Below are positions 1 to 12,835 of a stretch of 64,000 bases of DNA, piece by piece; the first letter of the stretch is position 1; the number at the start of each line of letters is the position of its first letter. A program made the position numbers and the translations under genes. The notes under the pieces were generated by a model. The model was not told the DNA's origin. It made no database searches and saw nothing but the letters and a program-made list of their open reading frames with translations. Origin of the DNA: Chimonanthus salicifolius (Eukaryota; Streptophyta; Magnoliopsida; Laurales; Calycanthaceae); the NCBI GenBank assembly GCA_013350335.1, contig CM023540.1:17985828-18049827 (forward strand). The letters are read 5' to 3'.

Positions 1-247
1 AAATAAAAAAGCTTCCAAAATCAGAGAGAGAGGGAGAAGGAGAAGAGAGGAGAGAATTGCAGAGAAAGTGCAGGAGAGAACAGAGAAAAGAAAAGAAAAC
101 AGTAGCTTTAGTGGAGGATTCATATGATACCTTTTCAGTTCTTTGTTTCCGCCATGAAACTTCTCTCCGCAGCTTTACAAAAGCAGACGAGAGAGGGAGA
201 GAAGACACGAGAGAGAAATGGGAGAAGAAGTAAAAAAAGCGGAAAAG

Positions 248-282
<35 letters not shown>

Positions 283-500
283 CGTGTTGTGGTGGTGTTG
301 TTCTGTGAAATAAAGCTTGGTAATAGAGATTAATGAGGTAATAAACCGCAGTTAGTATTAATTAACCCTGTTTAAGTTGAGAGAGATGCAGCGTCAGGAC
401 CGCGTCCGCACGTGTGGGAATCGCCTCTAATCCTCTCTCTATCAGTTTCAACTTCCACCTGAAGGCCTACCTTCTTGGAGCAGATACAATTAAATATTAA
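1..500. promoter_or_regulatory. GA/CT-rich tract with a G-box, possible promoter or leader of a gene off the left edge
   Basis: The first 330 bases are dominated by GA dinucleotides on the plus strand, with a pure GA run at about 251-279, so the minus strand is CT-rich like many plant 5' leaders. A G-box core CACGTG lies at 409-414. No convincing coding frame is present; an open frame at 124-333 only encodes Arg-Glu repeats from the microsatellite. A leftward gene starting near or beyond position 1 is an inference from composition alone. Confidence 0.3.
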
Positions 501-2329
501 AAAAACAAAGGAGTTGTATTCACGAAAATGCCATTTAGTCTTATTAAATCGAAAAATAGATTTGAGCCGAATTTTTTTTCTAAAACATTTAAATTAATAG
601 GAGCTTACTTTCTAATTCTATTTTTTTCTATATTTATTAATTCATTTAGTAAATAAATTGAAATTAATAAATATTGAATTGGATCTATTATTTAATAAAT
701 GAGTTTAGTAGTTAACCCATTTAAATTTAATCAAATATTCAAATTAAATGAACCCATCAAATAAATTATTTATTATCTTTAGAGTGAGAAAAATGTTGAT
801 TGAGAAAGATCTGGAATATATAAGATTTGAAAACAGTAAAGCTCCTAGTGAGGATTCTTAATTTGGATATTGTCCAAAAGTATTAAGATTGACTTGGTAT
901 TTTTAATTTTTTAGTATAGATTATAGAATGTAAATTTAAGGAATTTTCAAATTAATTTTTTTTTACCGATAATTATTAGGATATATTATATAAGTCAATT
1001 TTGGTCATGTTAATTTCTTAAAAAGTCAATGTAAGTCAACCCAAAATAAATCACATTAACCAAGTTTTTAAACTAGAAATCTGTATATTCACTTTTCACT
1101 TTATGGATAGAAAATTATACAACTATTTTAGATAGACAAATAATCATTTTCATAGCATTTCTTAATAATTCTGATACATTTTTCATTTTCATTATTTTGT
1201 TATATATTTAGAAAATATAGTAATTTCTCTTTTATATATGAAATTAGAAAATAAATGTTAATAATAGATATATCTGATTTTTATTCTAATAAAAGCTCTC
1301 TACTTGAAATAGTAAATGACTAACTATATTTAATAGGGTATAAGAATAATAGAATAGTAATTGACCCAATCTTAATTTTAATATACGAGCTACTCATTGT
1401 ACTTTTTACTGTGTAAATAGTGTCATAGTGATATGTATCAAAAATAAAATAGTTTATATTTTTATATAAAACTGAAATTACTTAAAATTTAAACATTTAT
1501 TATTTTGCATGAAGGGTTCTTATATTGAAAATAATGGAAATCTCGGTCAATAATTCAAAGGGATAATATGAATGGAGGATCTTTTTTTTTTTTTTTTCCC
1601 AACTCAAAAAAAAAAAAAAATGAATGGGTGACTTGACCATGTTAGGTTAAGTTCTTTTGTCGGTTCTCACAATTATCAATTGATCAGGACCGTTCATCAG
1701 TTAGTCATAAGTACCTTGACATGGATTTGTAATAGTGACAGGGGAAGTGAGATATGTAACGTGGACTAGTTTGATGCAGCTTGCAAGAAGGAAGTAACAC
1801 TAGTTAAAAAATAAAAATTATGTAATTTTTTTATGTTATAATTTTTTACACAAAATTATATTTACATAAAAGGTATATGCCAAAGCATTTAAACTTACCA
1901 AATTTAAGAATTATTCTATTTATCATCATTTTTTCATGAATTTAATAATATAATAAGATTAGCTCGAATCTTTTTAACTCGCAACGTTCAATTTTAAAAC
2001 TTTTTTACTATTTAGTCTGTTTTACAGAAATTTCTTTATTTTCAATATTAATATAAAAAGAGGTCAAATCTTTTAAATTCACCAAATTAAATTTTATTTT
2101 ATTTTCCATTCTTACAAAAAAACAAAAGGGGTTTTGGTTTGAATTTGGAGTTTCCAATTTCTAAAACCTTCATGTGCAATTTGTATTTGAATATTTAAGT
2201 CTTTCATAAATAAAGAAATTTTCATTGTAAACGGGATATTGAGTTTTATCTGAAATTTGCATTGATTTGAGTTTTTATAAATTTACTCTTTTTTTTGTTT
2301 CTAATATGTTGAATGAAATGTGATTATAC
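501..2329. other. AT-rich intergenic DNA, nothing recognised
   Basis: No coding frame, tRNA-like box or paired repeat that I can support. It holds homopolymer runs, a T run at about 1581-1597 and an A run near 1606-1620. Confidence 0.6.
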
Positions 2330-2699
2330 CATAGGTACAAAATTCGATCGATGTTTGCATATCGGCCGATCTCTTTCCTCTTTTGCTTTCTTTTTTAAAT
2401 ATCGGTATTTTATTATTATTTTATTTTATTTGAATTAAAAATAGATAAATAACCCAAAAGGAAGGTCGATTTTTTTTAAAAAAAATTAAAAAAGTAAATA
2501 TTGGCCGAGATATCGACCTGGGTCCACCACAGGTTTGATTTTTTTTTTTTAAAGAAAGATATCGGCTGATATATTGGCCATATCGACTGAAAAATAATAT
2601 GTACAGTCGATACAATACGTATCAATCGATATAATATAATATTTAAAAACTATTATATATCGGCCGATAAGTTTCATATGAGCTGATATCTTTATCCTA
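2330..2699. mobile_element. CGGCCGATA-type hAT-like MITE, copy 1 (diverged)
   Basis: The interior repeatedly uses degenerate TATCGGCCGATA words, for example around 2358-2370 and 2658-2668, and contains the variant gtcgatacaatacgtatc. It begins CATAGGTACAAAATTCG, a decayed form of the CAGGGGTATAAATC end seen in better copies, and ends near tttatccta. The flanks, gattatac and acccatac, match in only half their bases, so the limits are approximate. Confidence 0.55.
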
Positions 2700-5600
2700 A
2701 CCCATACATTTGAATAATCAAAGGACTTTGTGATCTCCTCCATTGAAAAAGCAAACTATTCACGTATACACAAGAACCCTAATATCCCACTATTGAGCTT
2801 TTTGGTACATTGACCTTTCTTTTTTATCACTTCACTTTAGCTTGTCACTGTTAACTCAAGGCATTTTTCTACACTGTTGACCTCAAGAAGTTGGTTCTTT
2901 TTCTATGCTTTCAGCAAACCTCATCCTTTTTAAATGCCCATCATTTCTTTTCTATTTTATTCTACCAAGCACTAATTTCTAATAGGAGTGTTCATAGGTC
3001 AGAGTATGCGCTATGCGAATCCAAATCCATTTATATCTACAAAAGCTTGAGCATACATGAAACTCGTCGAGCTTTGAAAGGTAAAGCTCACGCCCCGAGC
3101 ATTTAGAAAAATATTAAGCCAAGCCATCCATTTGTGACCATTAGAAATTCAAGTATTCATATTGAAAGTTGACATAACAAGATACAAGTTAACCAAATTT
3201 TAGCTAAAAACATAATTTCTAATAACTTGGTCTCAGTAGTGAAAGGCACAGATATCTTATTCTAGTGATTTTTTAAGATATTTGATGACTTTGATCATTA
3301 AAATCAATTGGTTAGAAATTGAATTTTGAGTTCAAATTTAATCTCTTTGTAAATCATAACCGTCACTTTCAATGTGACTGGTCAATCTTTTAACTAATTT
3401 CAAATAATTTTTAAGGAAAGGAAAATTAGATTATGTGTACCTATGATGGTTAGATGGGCCAAAAGTTGGACGGGGTTTCACATGTTTTTTGCAAAAGTCC
3501 GAGTCTGCACGTTTATATATAAAGATACTGAACAACTGCTCACATTTTCACCCTTAAACACATGTTTTAGTAATAAAATTTAAAATAGAAGAAAGTAGAA
3601 ACTCGTTTGAAATATTATCTTCAATTTTTTTGTGCTTTTGTGCATTTGTTAGGGCTAATTAATTATCATCCCGTTCTTAATTTTGTCATTTTAGGGTTCA
3701 GAAGAAATGCTCGCGTTTGCTATTTGTTTATCTCGGTATTGCTAGGATGCGGGCACCTGATGAGCTGTCTTGGATTTCTCAACCGTCCATAAATAAATGC
3801 CGCGATCTCATCCGTCCATTTTGTCAAAGGTTAACACGTAAAATGAGTCCCTTTGGAAGGTAGCACCTTATTAATTTGTCGCTTACTTTGGTATATTTTA
3901 TAGCATCTTTTTAACTTTCTAACTAAGAGGTTAATTAGATAATTTTTTAATTTAATGAATAAAATTATAAAATAATGTTATACTTTTAAATATATGCAAA
4001 GAAAAAAAATATCCTCTTGTATGTTTACTTTCTTTATATATTTTATTTTATCTAATAAAATTGGATTTCAATTCAAACACTGGTGTTTATACAACATTGG
4101 GCATCGATCATATGAGAAAATAAAAACTTTAATATTTTTTTATTTTCACTTTCCACAATAATGTTGCCATGCAATTACAATATGTAAAATTTGAGTAAAA
4201 ATTTAGTGATAAAAATAAATTTTTAATTAGATTTGTGATTTGAAAAGATTTTAATTGATTTTGCATTGTACATATTAAAAATTTTAACTAGTAAATAAAT
4301 AATAAAGCTCTTGAATAGATATTTGTTCATGAACTAAGTACCTTAATTACAAAAAATCAATAGATAAATCTATACAATGTACAAAACACATACCATAACT
4401 AGTATGGATAAATTTGATAGAAAAATTTAATTTGAATATGGCATTTAATTAGATAAAAATCATATTCCTTAACTTTTCAAAGATTAAAGGCATTATAAGG
4501 CATTAGTCAAATTCAAAGACATGAAGCATAAATTAGAGTCAAATTGAGTGAAGTGATATAAAGAATAGCTATCCACACACTTTTGGGTACGATATTATTC
4601 TGCACATCTAGGAATAACGCTACTAAATAGGGTGGTAATGTATCGTTTGAAAAGATATTTATTTGAGTATAAGGCCTACGAAAATTCACACGCATTGGAT
4701 CAAACATGTCATGTTTTTTAAAACTACAAAATTTAAAGACTAAACGAATAATTTAGAGAGATTGAAAATTGAGATGTTAAGAAAATATGATTTGATTAAT
4801 TTAATTAAAATGACTTTTAGTAAGTTAGATAGTTAAGAGAATCTATCACCAATGTTTTTAGTGGGACTTATGCTAAATATTCAGATAACGTAGTTCACAC
4901 TATTGGGTGGGTCAGCATTTCACATGTGATGTTGGATGAGGGCCCGTTTAGGTTGATTTAGTCAACACTGCAAGTTGCTTTCATGCTAGCTTAGCCAAAT
5001 GGGATAATTCATTTGGATGAAAATGACATTTTTTTTGTTGTTGATTGAACCATCAATTATCAAAAGCAATAGTCTCCCCTGCCATGTTTTGATTTTCATA
5101 AGTAGATTTATCAAAAAAAAAAAAATCGTTGTCAATAAAATTCACATCATTCGCCATAAACTTTAATTGGATTAGTTAATTAAATTTTGAGAGGACGGAA
5201 CATTCTTAGTTATCAACTGGGGTAAAAAATGTATTACGTTGATATGCTTGTATCAGTGCAACACAATGTATTGATCGTTGTAGGTCGATGCACGCATTAA
5301 TTACCCATTTAGTTGCTCAAGATGTTCTTTCAACATTGTGGCCGATACACCGCATTTTGTACCCGTGGTTATCAATTAAGTATGAGCAACAAAAGAACCG
5401 AATTGCTTCACAAATGCTTATCCTCTATTATTTTCTCTAAATTGAATATAAAAATATAAGGAGAAATGATTTTATACCATTCCACTACAAATGATATTAT
5501 TTGAGACTTTAAAGTTTATCTTTTAAAAAGAAATAAAACCATTGAATAATGTCTAAATCTAAAGATACATAATGTATCATTTTAGATTTTAATTGAACTT

Positions 5601-5808
5601 CGTGTTGGATGGATTAAATAAGAGGGAAGTGATAAACCTTTTAGATTTTAATTAAATATTTTTTATTTGATCAACCTATAAGTGAGTGTATAAATTTAAA
5701 TAAATACATATATATGTATTTAGAAATTAAGGAATGATTTAGACTCATAGAAGGTGGACCTCATATGTTTGAAATGGTGTCATTTGAACTCATCTTTAGT
5801 ATTAATAC
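2700..5808. other. Intergenic DNA without recognisable genes
   Basis: AT-rich sequence. Short open frames (for example 2891-3106 and 3607-3792) have no recognisable motifs and their codon use looks random. No paired repeats that I can support. Confidence 0.55.
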
Positions 5809-6075
5809 TAGGGCTGAAACTTGGGTTGGGTTTTAAGCCGACTTTCATGACTCGATCTAAGAAATCAATGAGTTGAGTTATGTATTTGTAAATTTAGAAT
5901 CGGGTTGGATTGGAAAAACACTCACATGGAATTTGAGTTGGACTGGACTCAGAAATTTAAAATCAACCCAACCTGACCCGAATTGATCTAATGAGTTTCA
6001 AGAAATATAAAAACCTATTATTGATTTTTTTTTCCCCCCAAACTTGGGCTAAAGCCAAGTTGGGTTCGATCGGAT
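5809..6075. mobile_element. Partial MITE of the TAGGGNTGAAACTTG type
   Basis: It starts TAGGGCTGAAACTTGGG and contains iterated GGGTTGG, CCAACCTGACCC and GATCTAAGAAATCAATGAG words. The better copy at 35790-36133 has the same opening, the same internal AGAAATCARTG segment and iterated GGGTTGG interior. No matching right end is visible here, so this copy looks truncated. Confidence 0.45.
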
Positions 6076-6112
6076 CAATTTTAAAAAAAAAATTATATGA
6101 ATTGAATTGGAT

Positions 6113-6327
6113 TTATTAAAGGATGGTCATTTAGACACCCTGCTTTTCTTTTAAGAGACACCCATTTTAAAATTTTGCATGAAAATTACCATTTTACCCA
6201 TCAGTTTTTAAAAAAGGCAATTCTTTTATACAAAACTGAGAAGTAAAATGGTAATTTTGCATAAAATTTTGAAATAGACCGTCTTTTAAAAGAAAAATAG
6301 GGTGTCTAAATGTCTACCCTTATTAAA
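6113..6327. mobile_element. hAT-type MITE with 8-bp target duplication
   Basis: The element proper is 6121-6319 (199 bp). Left end GGATGGTCATTTAGACACCC pairs imperfectly with the reverse complement of the right end, GGGTAGACATTTAGACACCC, and the inverted similarity continues for about 80 bases into the element, giving a near-complete fold-back. It is flanked by TTATTAAA at 6113-6120 and 6320-6327. An 8-bp duplication fits the hAT superfamily. No coding capacity. Confidence 0.85.
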
Positions 6328-7164
6328 ATACGCCCTAATCCGCCTAAGTTTCAGCAGTAATTAATATGCTGATATTTTCTCTTAGAAAGTCTAAATTTAG
6401 TCGAGAAGGTGTCTCTATTTATTTGTCCATTACTTTATTCATGTTACAGGAGAGGGCTCTCCCCAGCCTTTGCGTTTAACGTCTTCCTTACTTGTTTAGT
6501 AACTTTAGTTGTTACAAACTTACAATCAATGATATTTATCTTTTAATTAAACTTCATTTTGCTGCTTAGTTGTGTCCCATAATGACAATTAATTATATAC
6601 CTTATTTAGTAATGACAATCAAAGGATAGATCCTCAGTAATATTTGGCATCTAAATTTTCTAAAAGTGAAACAATTTTGTAGCTGAGATGTCTTTTTTGA
6701 GATAACAAATGTATTTTGTTGCTGGCTGATTTTTCTAAAACTGGAAACTATTTTGTTGTTAAGATGTCAGACTCCACAGACCATATTGGTTAAGAACTCA
6801 GTCAAACAAGATTCAAGAAGAATAGAAGGGATTAGACTTGGATTAGATGTTTTTTTCAAGTGGGTTGAATGGGACTTTCGTTTGACCAATTTTGCCTCAC
6901 CTACACCTACTATATTCCCAAAAATAAAATAAAGGAAATAAAAATTGAAAATTCTATTTTTGAACAGTAAAATTGAAAATTTTATGAAATGAATAATTTG
7001 ATAATACGCTACAATCTTACCGCGTAAAATAATATTATGAGAATTTCTTGTGTACATTGAAAAATATATGCATCACTTTATATTTGTGATATTTGAATTC
7101 TAAATAGTAGCTTTTAATTGAATGTTCACAGTGCAAAAACTTTAAATGATAGACAACTATACAC

Positions 7165-7280
7165 ATGGGTGTAGCTCAACAAGTTACCTCCCGTATCAAG
7201 AAGTGGGAGGTTGTGGGTTCGATTCCCCATGGCTTAATTTTAGTGTGCCTTAAATAGTGGACTCATCCGTGAAAAAATGT
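7165..7280 (+). mobile_element. tRNA-derived SINE, family 1
   Basis: It begins TGGGTGTAGCTCAA (A-box-like) and carries GGGTTCGATTCC (B box) at about 7216, followed by the family tail CCATGGCTTAATTTTAGTGTG. It ends in an A-rich stretch. The tRNA-like part lacks a cloverleaf and acceptor pairing, so it is a SINE and not a tRNA gene. The same layout occurs near 15.2, 16.6, 48.0 and 55.0 kb. Confidence 0.75.
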
Positions 7281-7599
7281 CAAAAAAGAATAGAGCAAAA
7301 TAAGAAATTAGAGGAAAAAGCTCGAGTGAGAAGCAACCTATAGTTGAAGAAATTTACCCTTGCCATCCAAATGATCTATTTTTTTTTTTTCAAGTTTCGT
7401 TTCTTTCATTAAATAATCAACTATGTTGATTAAAATAGAGCTGTAAGTGAATCGTATTTTAGCTTTAAAATTAATTTCCACTCAATTAGTCTTAATGTTT
7501 GAAATCTGGCTTTAATTTTTTAAAAGATACTGTTGATTTCGATGGTTAAGATATGCTAATAATCAATAGCCGCTTAGCATTGCTTTTAATTACAAATTT

Positions 7600-9025
7600 T
7601 ATTTTTTTATTTGTAGTTATTCTATTTCAAATTCTAGTTAGATAATATTTTAGAAGATGACGAATCAGAATTCTATTGGTAGAACAAAGGTGTATTTAAA
7701 ATAGTTAGTATATCTTTGTGGTCGTATTTTTAGTAACAAACGATTTTGGGTTTCATAAAATTACATTCATTGAAATGCTTATTCAATAAGTTTTCTATCA
7801 AAGTTAAATTCGTGCGATTTTAACATACATGGACAAAGTTATGACATTTTCTAAAAGCATCTCATAAAGTGATAAGGAGCATAAGGGTATATAACAATAT
7901 AATAAAGTATAATGTCACCATGACCGTGATGAAATGGAAAATATAGTGAATATGATATACATTGTGAAGGAAAAATGGTTGGATTGTTTCTTTGAAGACG
8001 GGCTACACAGACACTTGGATTTTCCGCCTCTACACATTCGTTTTTTATTTTTTTGGTGAAATTACCATTCTACCTTCATGTTTTAACTCATCCGAACGAA
8101 CTGTCAGTTCATTCTTAGTTCGATCGAATAAATACAATCATCCGAACGAATACCTCCGTGTATTTTAGTTCATTCGAATGAGTATTCATTCGTTCGAATA
8201 GACATATATGGCAATCCTTTACAAAATTCAACTCATTCATTCAAATGAATCAAATTGTTCATTCGAACGAATGAATACTCGTTCCCAGGAACAAAAATTA
8301 AACTAAGGTGTTCGTTTGGATAAATGTTCGTTCGAATGAATTTATACGCGGAGATAGAATGATAACTTCACCTAAAAATTTGAAAATGGGTGTGTAGAGA
8401 CGGAAAATCTAGATGTCTATATGGCTGGCCTTCTTTGAATCATGATGTTCTTAGCAATTAACCATATATTGATCCATTTTTTGAGAAGTTATCACGTGGA
8501 AACATTTGGCTCAACAAGAATTATGATTGTTTCTACCAATTCAAGAAAATTATAGAACACCAATATACAAACTTGTCCTTTGTCACATCTTTAATCATGG
8601 TTTTACAATACTTCAAGTTTAGCAAAAAAAACGTCAACTCAAGGAAATGAATGAAGACATTTTAAAAGAAGAAGTGACCACTTTGCACAATTTTTTTTTT
8701 TTAAGATTTTATTTTTCAATCTATATTTCTTCTTTTCTACTTATTCCATGCCTCAAATTCTAATTTAAGGATATTTTAAATTGATGATGTGTCAAAATTC
8801 TATTGGTGGAATAATGGTATACTTATAATAGCAAGTGTATATTTGTCATTATAGTTTTTGGTATCAAATGATATTGGATTTGTATAAAATTAGATTTATT
8901 GAAAAACTTATTCAATAAACTTTTTAATAACTCAAATTTTTTAGTCTTTTTTTTCCAAAAGGATATCATAAAGTGATGAAAAACATAAAAATGTATGACA
9001 TAGTATGATGTCATTATGATGTTAG
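7600..9025. repeat. Pair of diverged direct repeats, about 7600-7935 and 8705-9025
   Basis: Both segments run through the same ordered words: TTCTATTGGT, a GTATATNTTTGT block, TCATAAAATTA/GTATAAAATTA, TTATTCAATAA, ATCATAAAGTGAT, and a TGTCA.CATGA/TGTCATTATGA end. They are about 1.1 kb apart and separated by the MITE at 7997-8430. They could be very old LTRs or a tandem duplication; no terminal TG/CA or primer site could be confirmed. Confidence 0.5.
7988..8439. mobile_element. Fold-back MITE with TTCGTTCGAA-rich interior and 9-bp duplication
   Basis: The element proper is 7997-8430. The left end GACGGGCTACACAGACAC aligns with the reverse complement of the right end, GGCCAGCCATATAGACAT, and similarity continues through a GATTTTCCG.CTCTACACA block. 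Direct repeats TTCTTTGAA flank it at 7988-7996 and 8431-8439. The interior (8090-8340) is a cluster of CATTCGAACGAA/TTCGTTCGAA palindromes. A 9-bp duplication is usual for Mutator-like elements, though the end sequence also resembles the 8-bp element at 6121. Confidence 0.8.
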
Positions 9026-10824
9026 ACCAACCTTCTCATTTTTGTAACCCTAGACACTACAAATAAGGGTTTTTGGTCACCTAATAGAACCAAAGTAATC
9101 CAAGTTTTGAGTTCCTTCTTTGTTTTATGCAAGAAAGTTACTATCTTCTAATTCTTTTGATTCTAACTTTATTTTGCAAAAAAATGATTTTATTTCTTGC
9201 AACTTAATTCTAATTTCAATAGAATTTTCAAATTTCATTGTGTAATATATATAGTTTAATTCCTAGTGAGGTTCTGAACTTTTGATTTTTTTTTTTCCAA
9301 AGTGAAATTCAAGCCAAGTTTTATTTTTCCAATTAAGCGGTAAGTTGTAAAAGTGTACGAGTGTCTTCTTGTGAGTGCTTGAGTGAAGTTGGTCTTGAAT
9401 GATAAAGAGTGAGGATCACTTGTTCAACAATTTGAACGTTGTTCAAGTGCCGCACGAGTAAAACATGAGTACAATTCTAAGTCGTTGACATTTAGGTTTT
9501 TTTTTAATTTTTAAATGGATTACTAATTGTCGTTGGAATTGTAGGAGATCTGAGGATTTCTAGAGGTTCTTAGAAATCATAAATTTGAGTTAGTGTAAAA
9601 ATATTTCAATACTAAATATTTATGAAGATTCTTATTCTGTACAGAACATTGTATTTCTTTTTCCAATATTAGAGTTCTGATAAAAACTCAATTTTAGAAA
9701 AATTAAAAATAATAATAGAACAATTTTGTTCAATTTATTAGTCTATAGAAATAAAGAAATAAATAAATTGCTGTCGGCCACTTACAACCTTCGCTTTCAT
9801 GGAAAATATAGTTGTCCATATTTAAAGCTAAGGATGTAATGAGTTTTCATTGAGGCCACCAGTCAGTGTCATTTTCCCCATGTTGGGAACTAAAAATTTC
9901 AAGGAGGTCTTTTTTTTTTTTTTTTTTAAATGAGATAAAATGTTTTGGTATTTAATATTATATAAACATCAATGAATAAACGAATTAGCTCAAAATTCAT
10001 GAAATTTTTAAGATTGGATGAAGTGATTTTTATGAAATTTCATATTTATGTTTTGATCTTTCAATTGGCTTTGCGAGGTAGAATTGATGGAATTTAAGAA
10101 TAATTTAAAATAGTTAACATCTAAGAATTTTTTAAATCATGATTGTTATGATTGTATTGATATGATTTTTTGGATATCATGTTCATGAATAAAAATTTAC
10201 TAAAGAACCCATCACATTGGGGCCGAGTTAGTCCCACTTTGGATGTAAAAGTATGATGAATAAAAAATAATTTAAAGTCATCAACATATGAATAGCTTAA
10301 TTAGATCTAGATGATGTCCCATACTAAAAAAATCTTTGCCATGGACTGATCAAATTGGAAAAAAGTGTAACAATCAATTAATAAATTAAAGGGTCAATAT
10401 ACATTTGATGAGTCCAGATTAGGTACAACTGATGGCATGAGTCACACGTAGTCCATTTTGCTAATTTTCTATTTTGTTAAGACTATAAAAATTATCTTAC
10501 TTATCTTAAAAAAAAAAATCTATAGGATTAAAACCACACTTGATAAGTTACAATTAAACCAAATTTTACCCTTAACTTGAGTTTCTACGACCTAATCTGG
10601 TTGAGGTTAGCAGGCATCTTTGATTTTTTTTTTTCTAAGGACATCTAATCATTTAAATGTTAAAGATCAAGTCGCTAAATATTGATTTTTGGATTAAAAT
10701 TTTCAAAACTTGTAGATCATGAACTCTTCTTGCAATCCATATGGTTGGTTTTTTTATGGGTTAATAAAAATTAAGAAAAAAAGAGAGGCTAAATGTGACC
10801 TATAAATATCTATAAGTATTATAT
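9026..10824. other. Intergenic DNA, nothing recognised
   Basis: AT-rich with poly-T runs at about 9285 and 9910. No coding frame or transposon boundary that I can support. Confidence 0.5.
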
Positions 10825-11039
10825 ATAAAAAACAGGGGTAGAAATCTCGGTATTGACCGAGATTTCGACCGATAAATTTCTCTCTTATTTTTTTTTACAA
10901 AAACTACCAATATCAGCCGATATATGTCGGATACCGGCCGATATTGTAAATATCGGCGGATACATATTGTATTAGCCAAGATATCAAGATTTTAAAAATT
11001 GACATTGTATAGACCGTGATTATTACCCCTCATAAAAAA
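10825..11039. mobile_element. CGGCCGATA-type hAT MITE, copy 2, with perfect 8-bp duplication
   Basis: The element proper is 10833-11031. The left end CAGGGGTAGAAATCTCGG mirrors the right end, whose reverse complement reads GAGGGGTAATAATCACGG. ATAAAAAA flanks it exactly at 10825-10832 and 11032-11039. The interior holds diverged GGCCGATATTGTAAATATCGGC-like hairpin words (about 10936-10958) and CCGATATATGTCGG. Confidence 0.85.
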
Positions 11040-11776
11040 AAATATTCTTTATAGAATTATAGTTAGAATCGAATGGTAGAATTTGTTTTGGGTTGAATGT
11101 TTTGATTCAGTCATTAAAGTTCATTTGCATCCTTACCAATTTATATTAATTTCCCCATGCAAATTGAAAGCAATTTTTCAGTCTCTTCAATTAATACGTA
11201 CTCTGCAATTTGCATGGGTTACCTTCAATGCCAACGATGGCCATGGTGGTCGGACGCCTCGATGTCGGCATGATACGGACGATAATTTATGCCTGGTTGT
11301 GTGTCATGTGGACTCTAGAGAATTCAATATTTCAAACTAATCAATTAATTACTTATCTTTAATTTAATATAAATTTCAGTTTTAAGCCCTTTTAATATAG
11401 ACCTTCTCTTAGATTCTTCCCATCATTAATACATATACAATTGAATACTCTTTTTTGTAAGGCGTAATGGTGAATATTAGAGTTAGATGATATTATCTTG
11501 GAAAAAAAGATTTTAAAAGAAGGCCATCATACACTCTCTACTGCTACTAAAACTCCAAAAAATTGACTCCGAGATCCTAGATCTTCATGAGACTCTGAAA
11601 TATCGAATCGGGTCATTACAATTATACTATGGTATGTTAAGCTAGATATGGTGTTATGATCCACTCGGGACGCATTAACCACTAGCATGTTATGTTCAAT
11701 TGAACAGTCTAGATGCATGTTAGGTTTCCCACGTGTGTGAAATCTCTCTCAATGGAGGATTATTGTAGATGGAGTA
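11040..11776. other. Intergenic DNA without supportable genes
   Basis: An 85-codon open frame at 11083-11340 shows no recognisable motif. A short stretch near 11716 (ttaggtttcccacgtgtg) resembles the 3' tail of SINE family 1. Confidence 0.4.
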
Positions 11777-12803
11777 TGTTAGTGTTATTAAGACAATTGT
11801 ATACAAAAAAATTCTCCCATCTCGTGCAGGGCCGGCCCTGAGATTTTAAGGGCCCTAGGCAAGTTTTTAAGATGGGGCCTTTATATACTCACAAAAAATA
11901 AAATCATACAATTTTTTTTACAATGTGCGAAACTAAATAAAATATCATAATCAAATTTATAACAAAGTATTATTTAAAATTTATTCTTATTTTGAGATGC
12001 AGAATTACTAATTAAATAACTATATTCAAGTTTTTTTAACATTTATTTTTCAATAGATAAGATAGTTAATCCATTCAATTTTTCTTATAACATTGTAAAC
12101 CGAAGATAAGATTTTATTAATTTTAACTTTGAAAAACTTATTTTTTCATACGTAACTGTAACTGGTATAATCAACATTATTTTATAAGTAATTCATACAT
12201 TTGAAAAACAACAATTCATTCTTTTGGTACTGCATCTTTTATCATATTTGAGTGTGACACTAATGCAAATCCTCATTTGTAAAGAAGATATTATTATTAT
12301 TTTAATTTTTCAATTTTTCTGTATTTTTTATAAAATTAAGAATTAAAAATTATCTTAATTATAATGATTTATACTTGTATATTATTTCTAATAAAATCTA
12401 CATTTATCAAATGAATAAAGTTATGTTTTTTCATCTCTTCAAATTTTAAAAGCTTTAAATTATTTTTAATTCAAAATTATCAACTCAATATAGATTTCTA
12501 GTTCTCTTTATGTAGATGATAGATATATTTTAAAAGATTCTTTATTAATTAAAATTATTTGAATATTATTATTATTATTATTAAACTCAATAAAATGAGG
12601 ATTATAATAATAATTATTATGATTGTTACTATCATTATTTTAATTTTTTAAGAAACCTACTCTTTAAATTGAGTAGAAAAATTATCAATATATAAATTCT
12701 CAATTTTGAGTGTTCTAAATTCAAAATAGTTAGAAATAATCAAATGATTTCAAGTAGTATTAATTCAAATTATTGTTATTTTTCATTATTATTATTAAAT
12801 AAC

Positions 12804-12835
<32 letters not shown>

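Noticed and set aside
124..333. 69-codon frame with Arg-Glu repeats
   Set aside because: It is a translation of a GA microsatellite with no conserved content.
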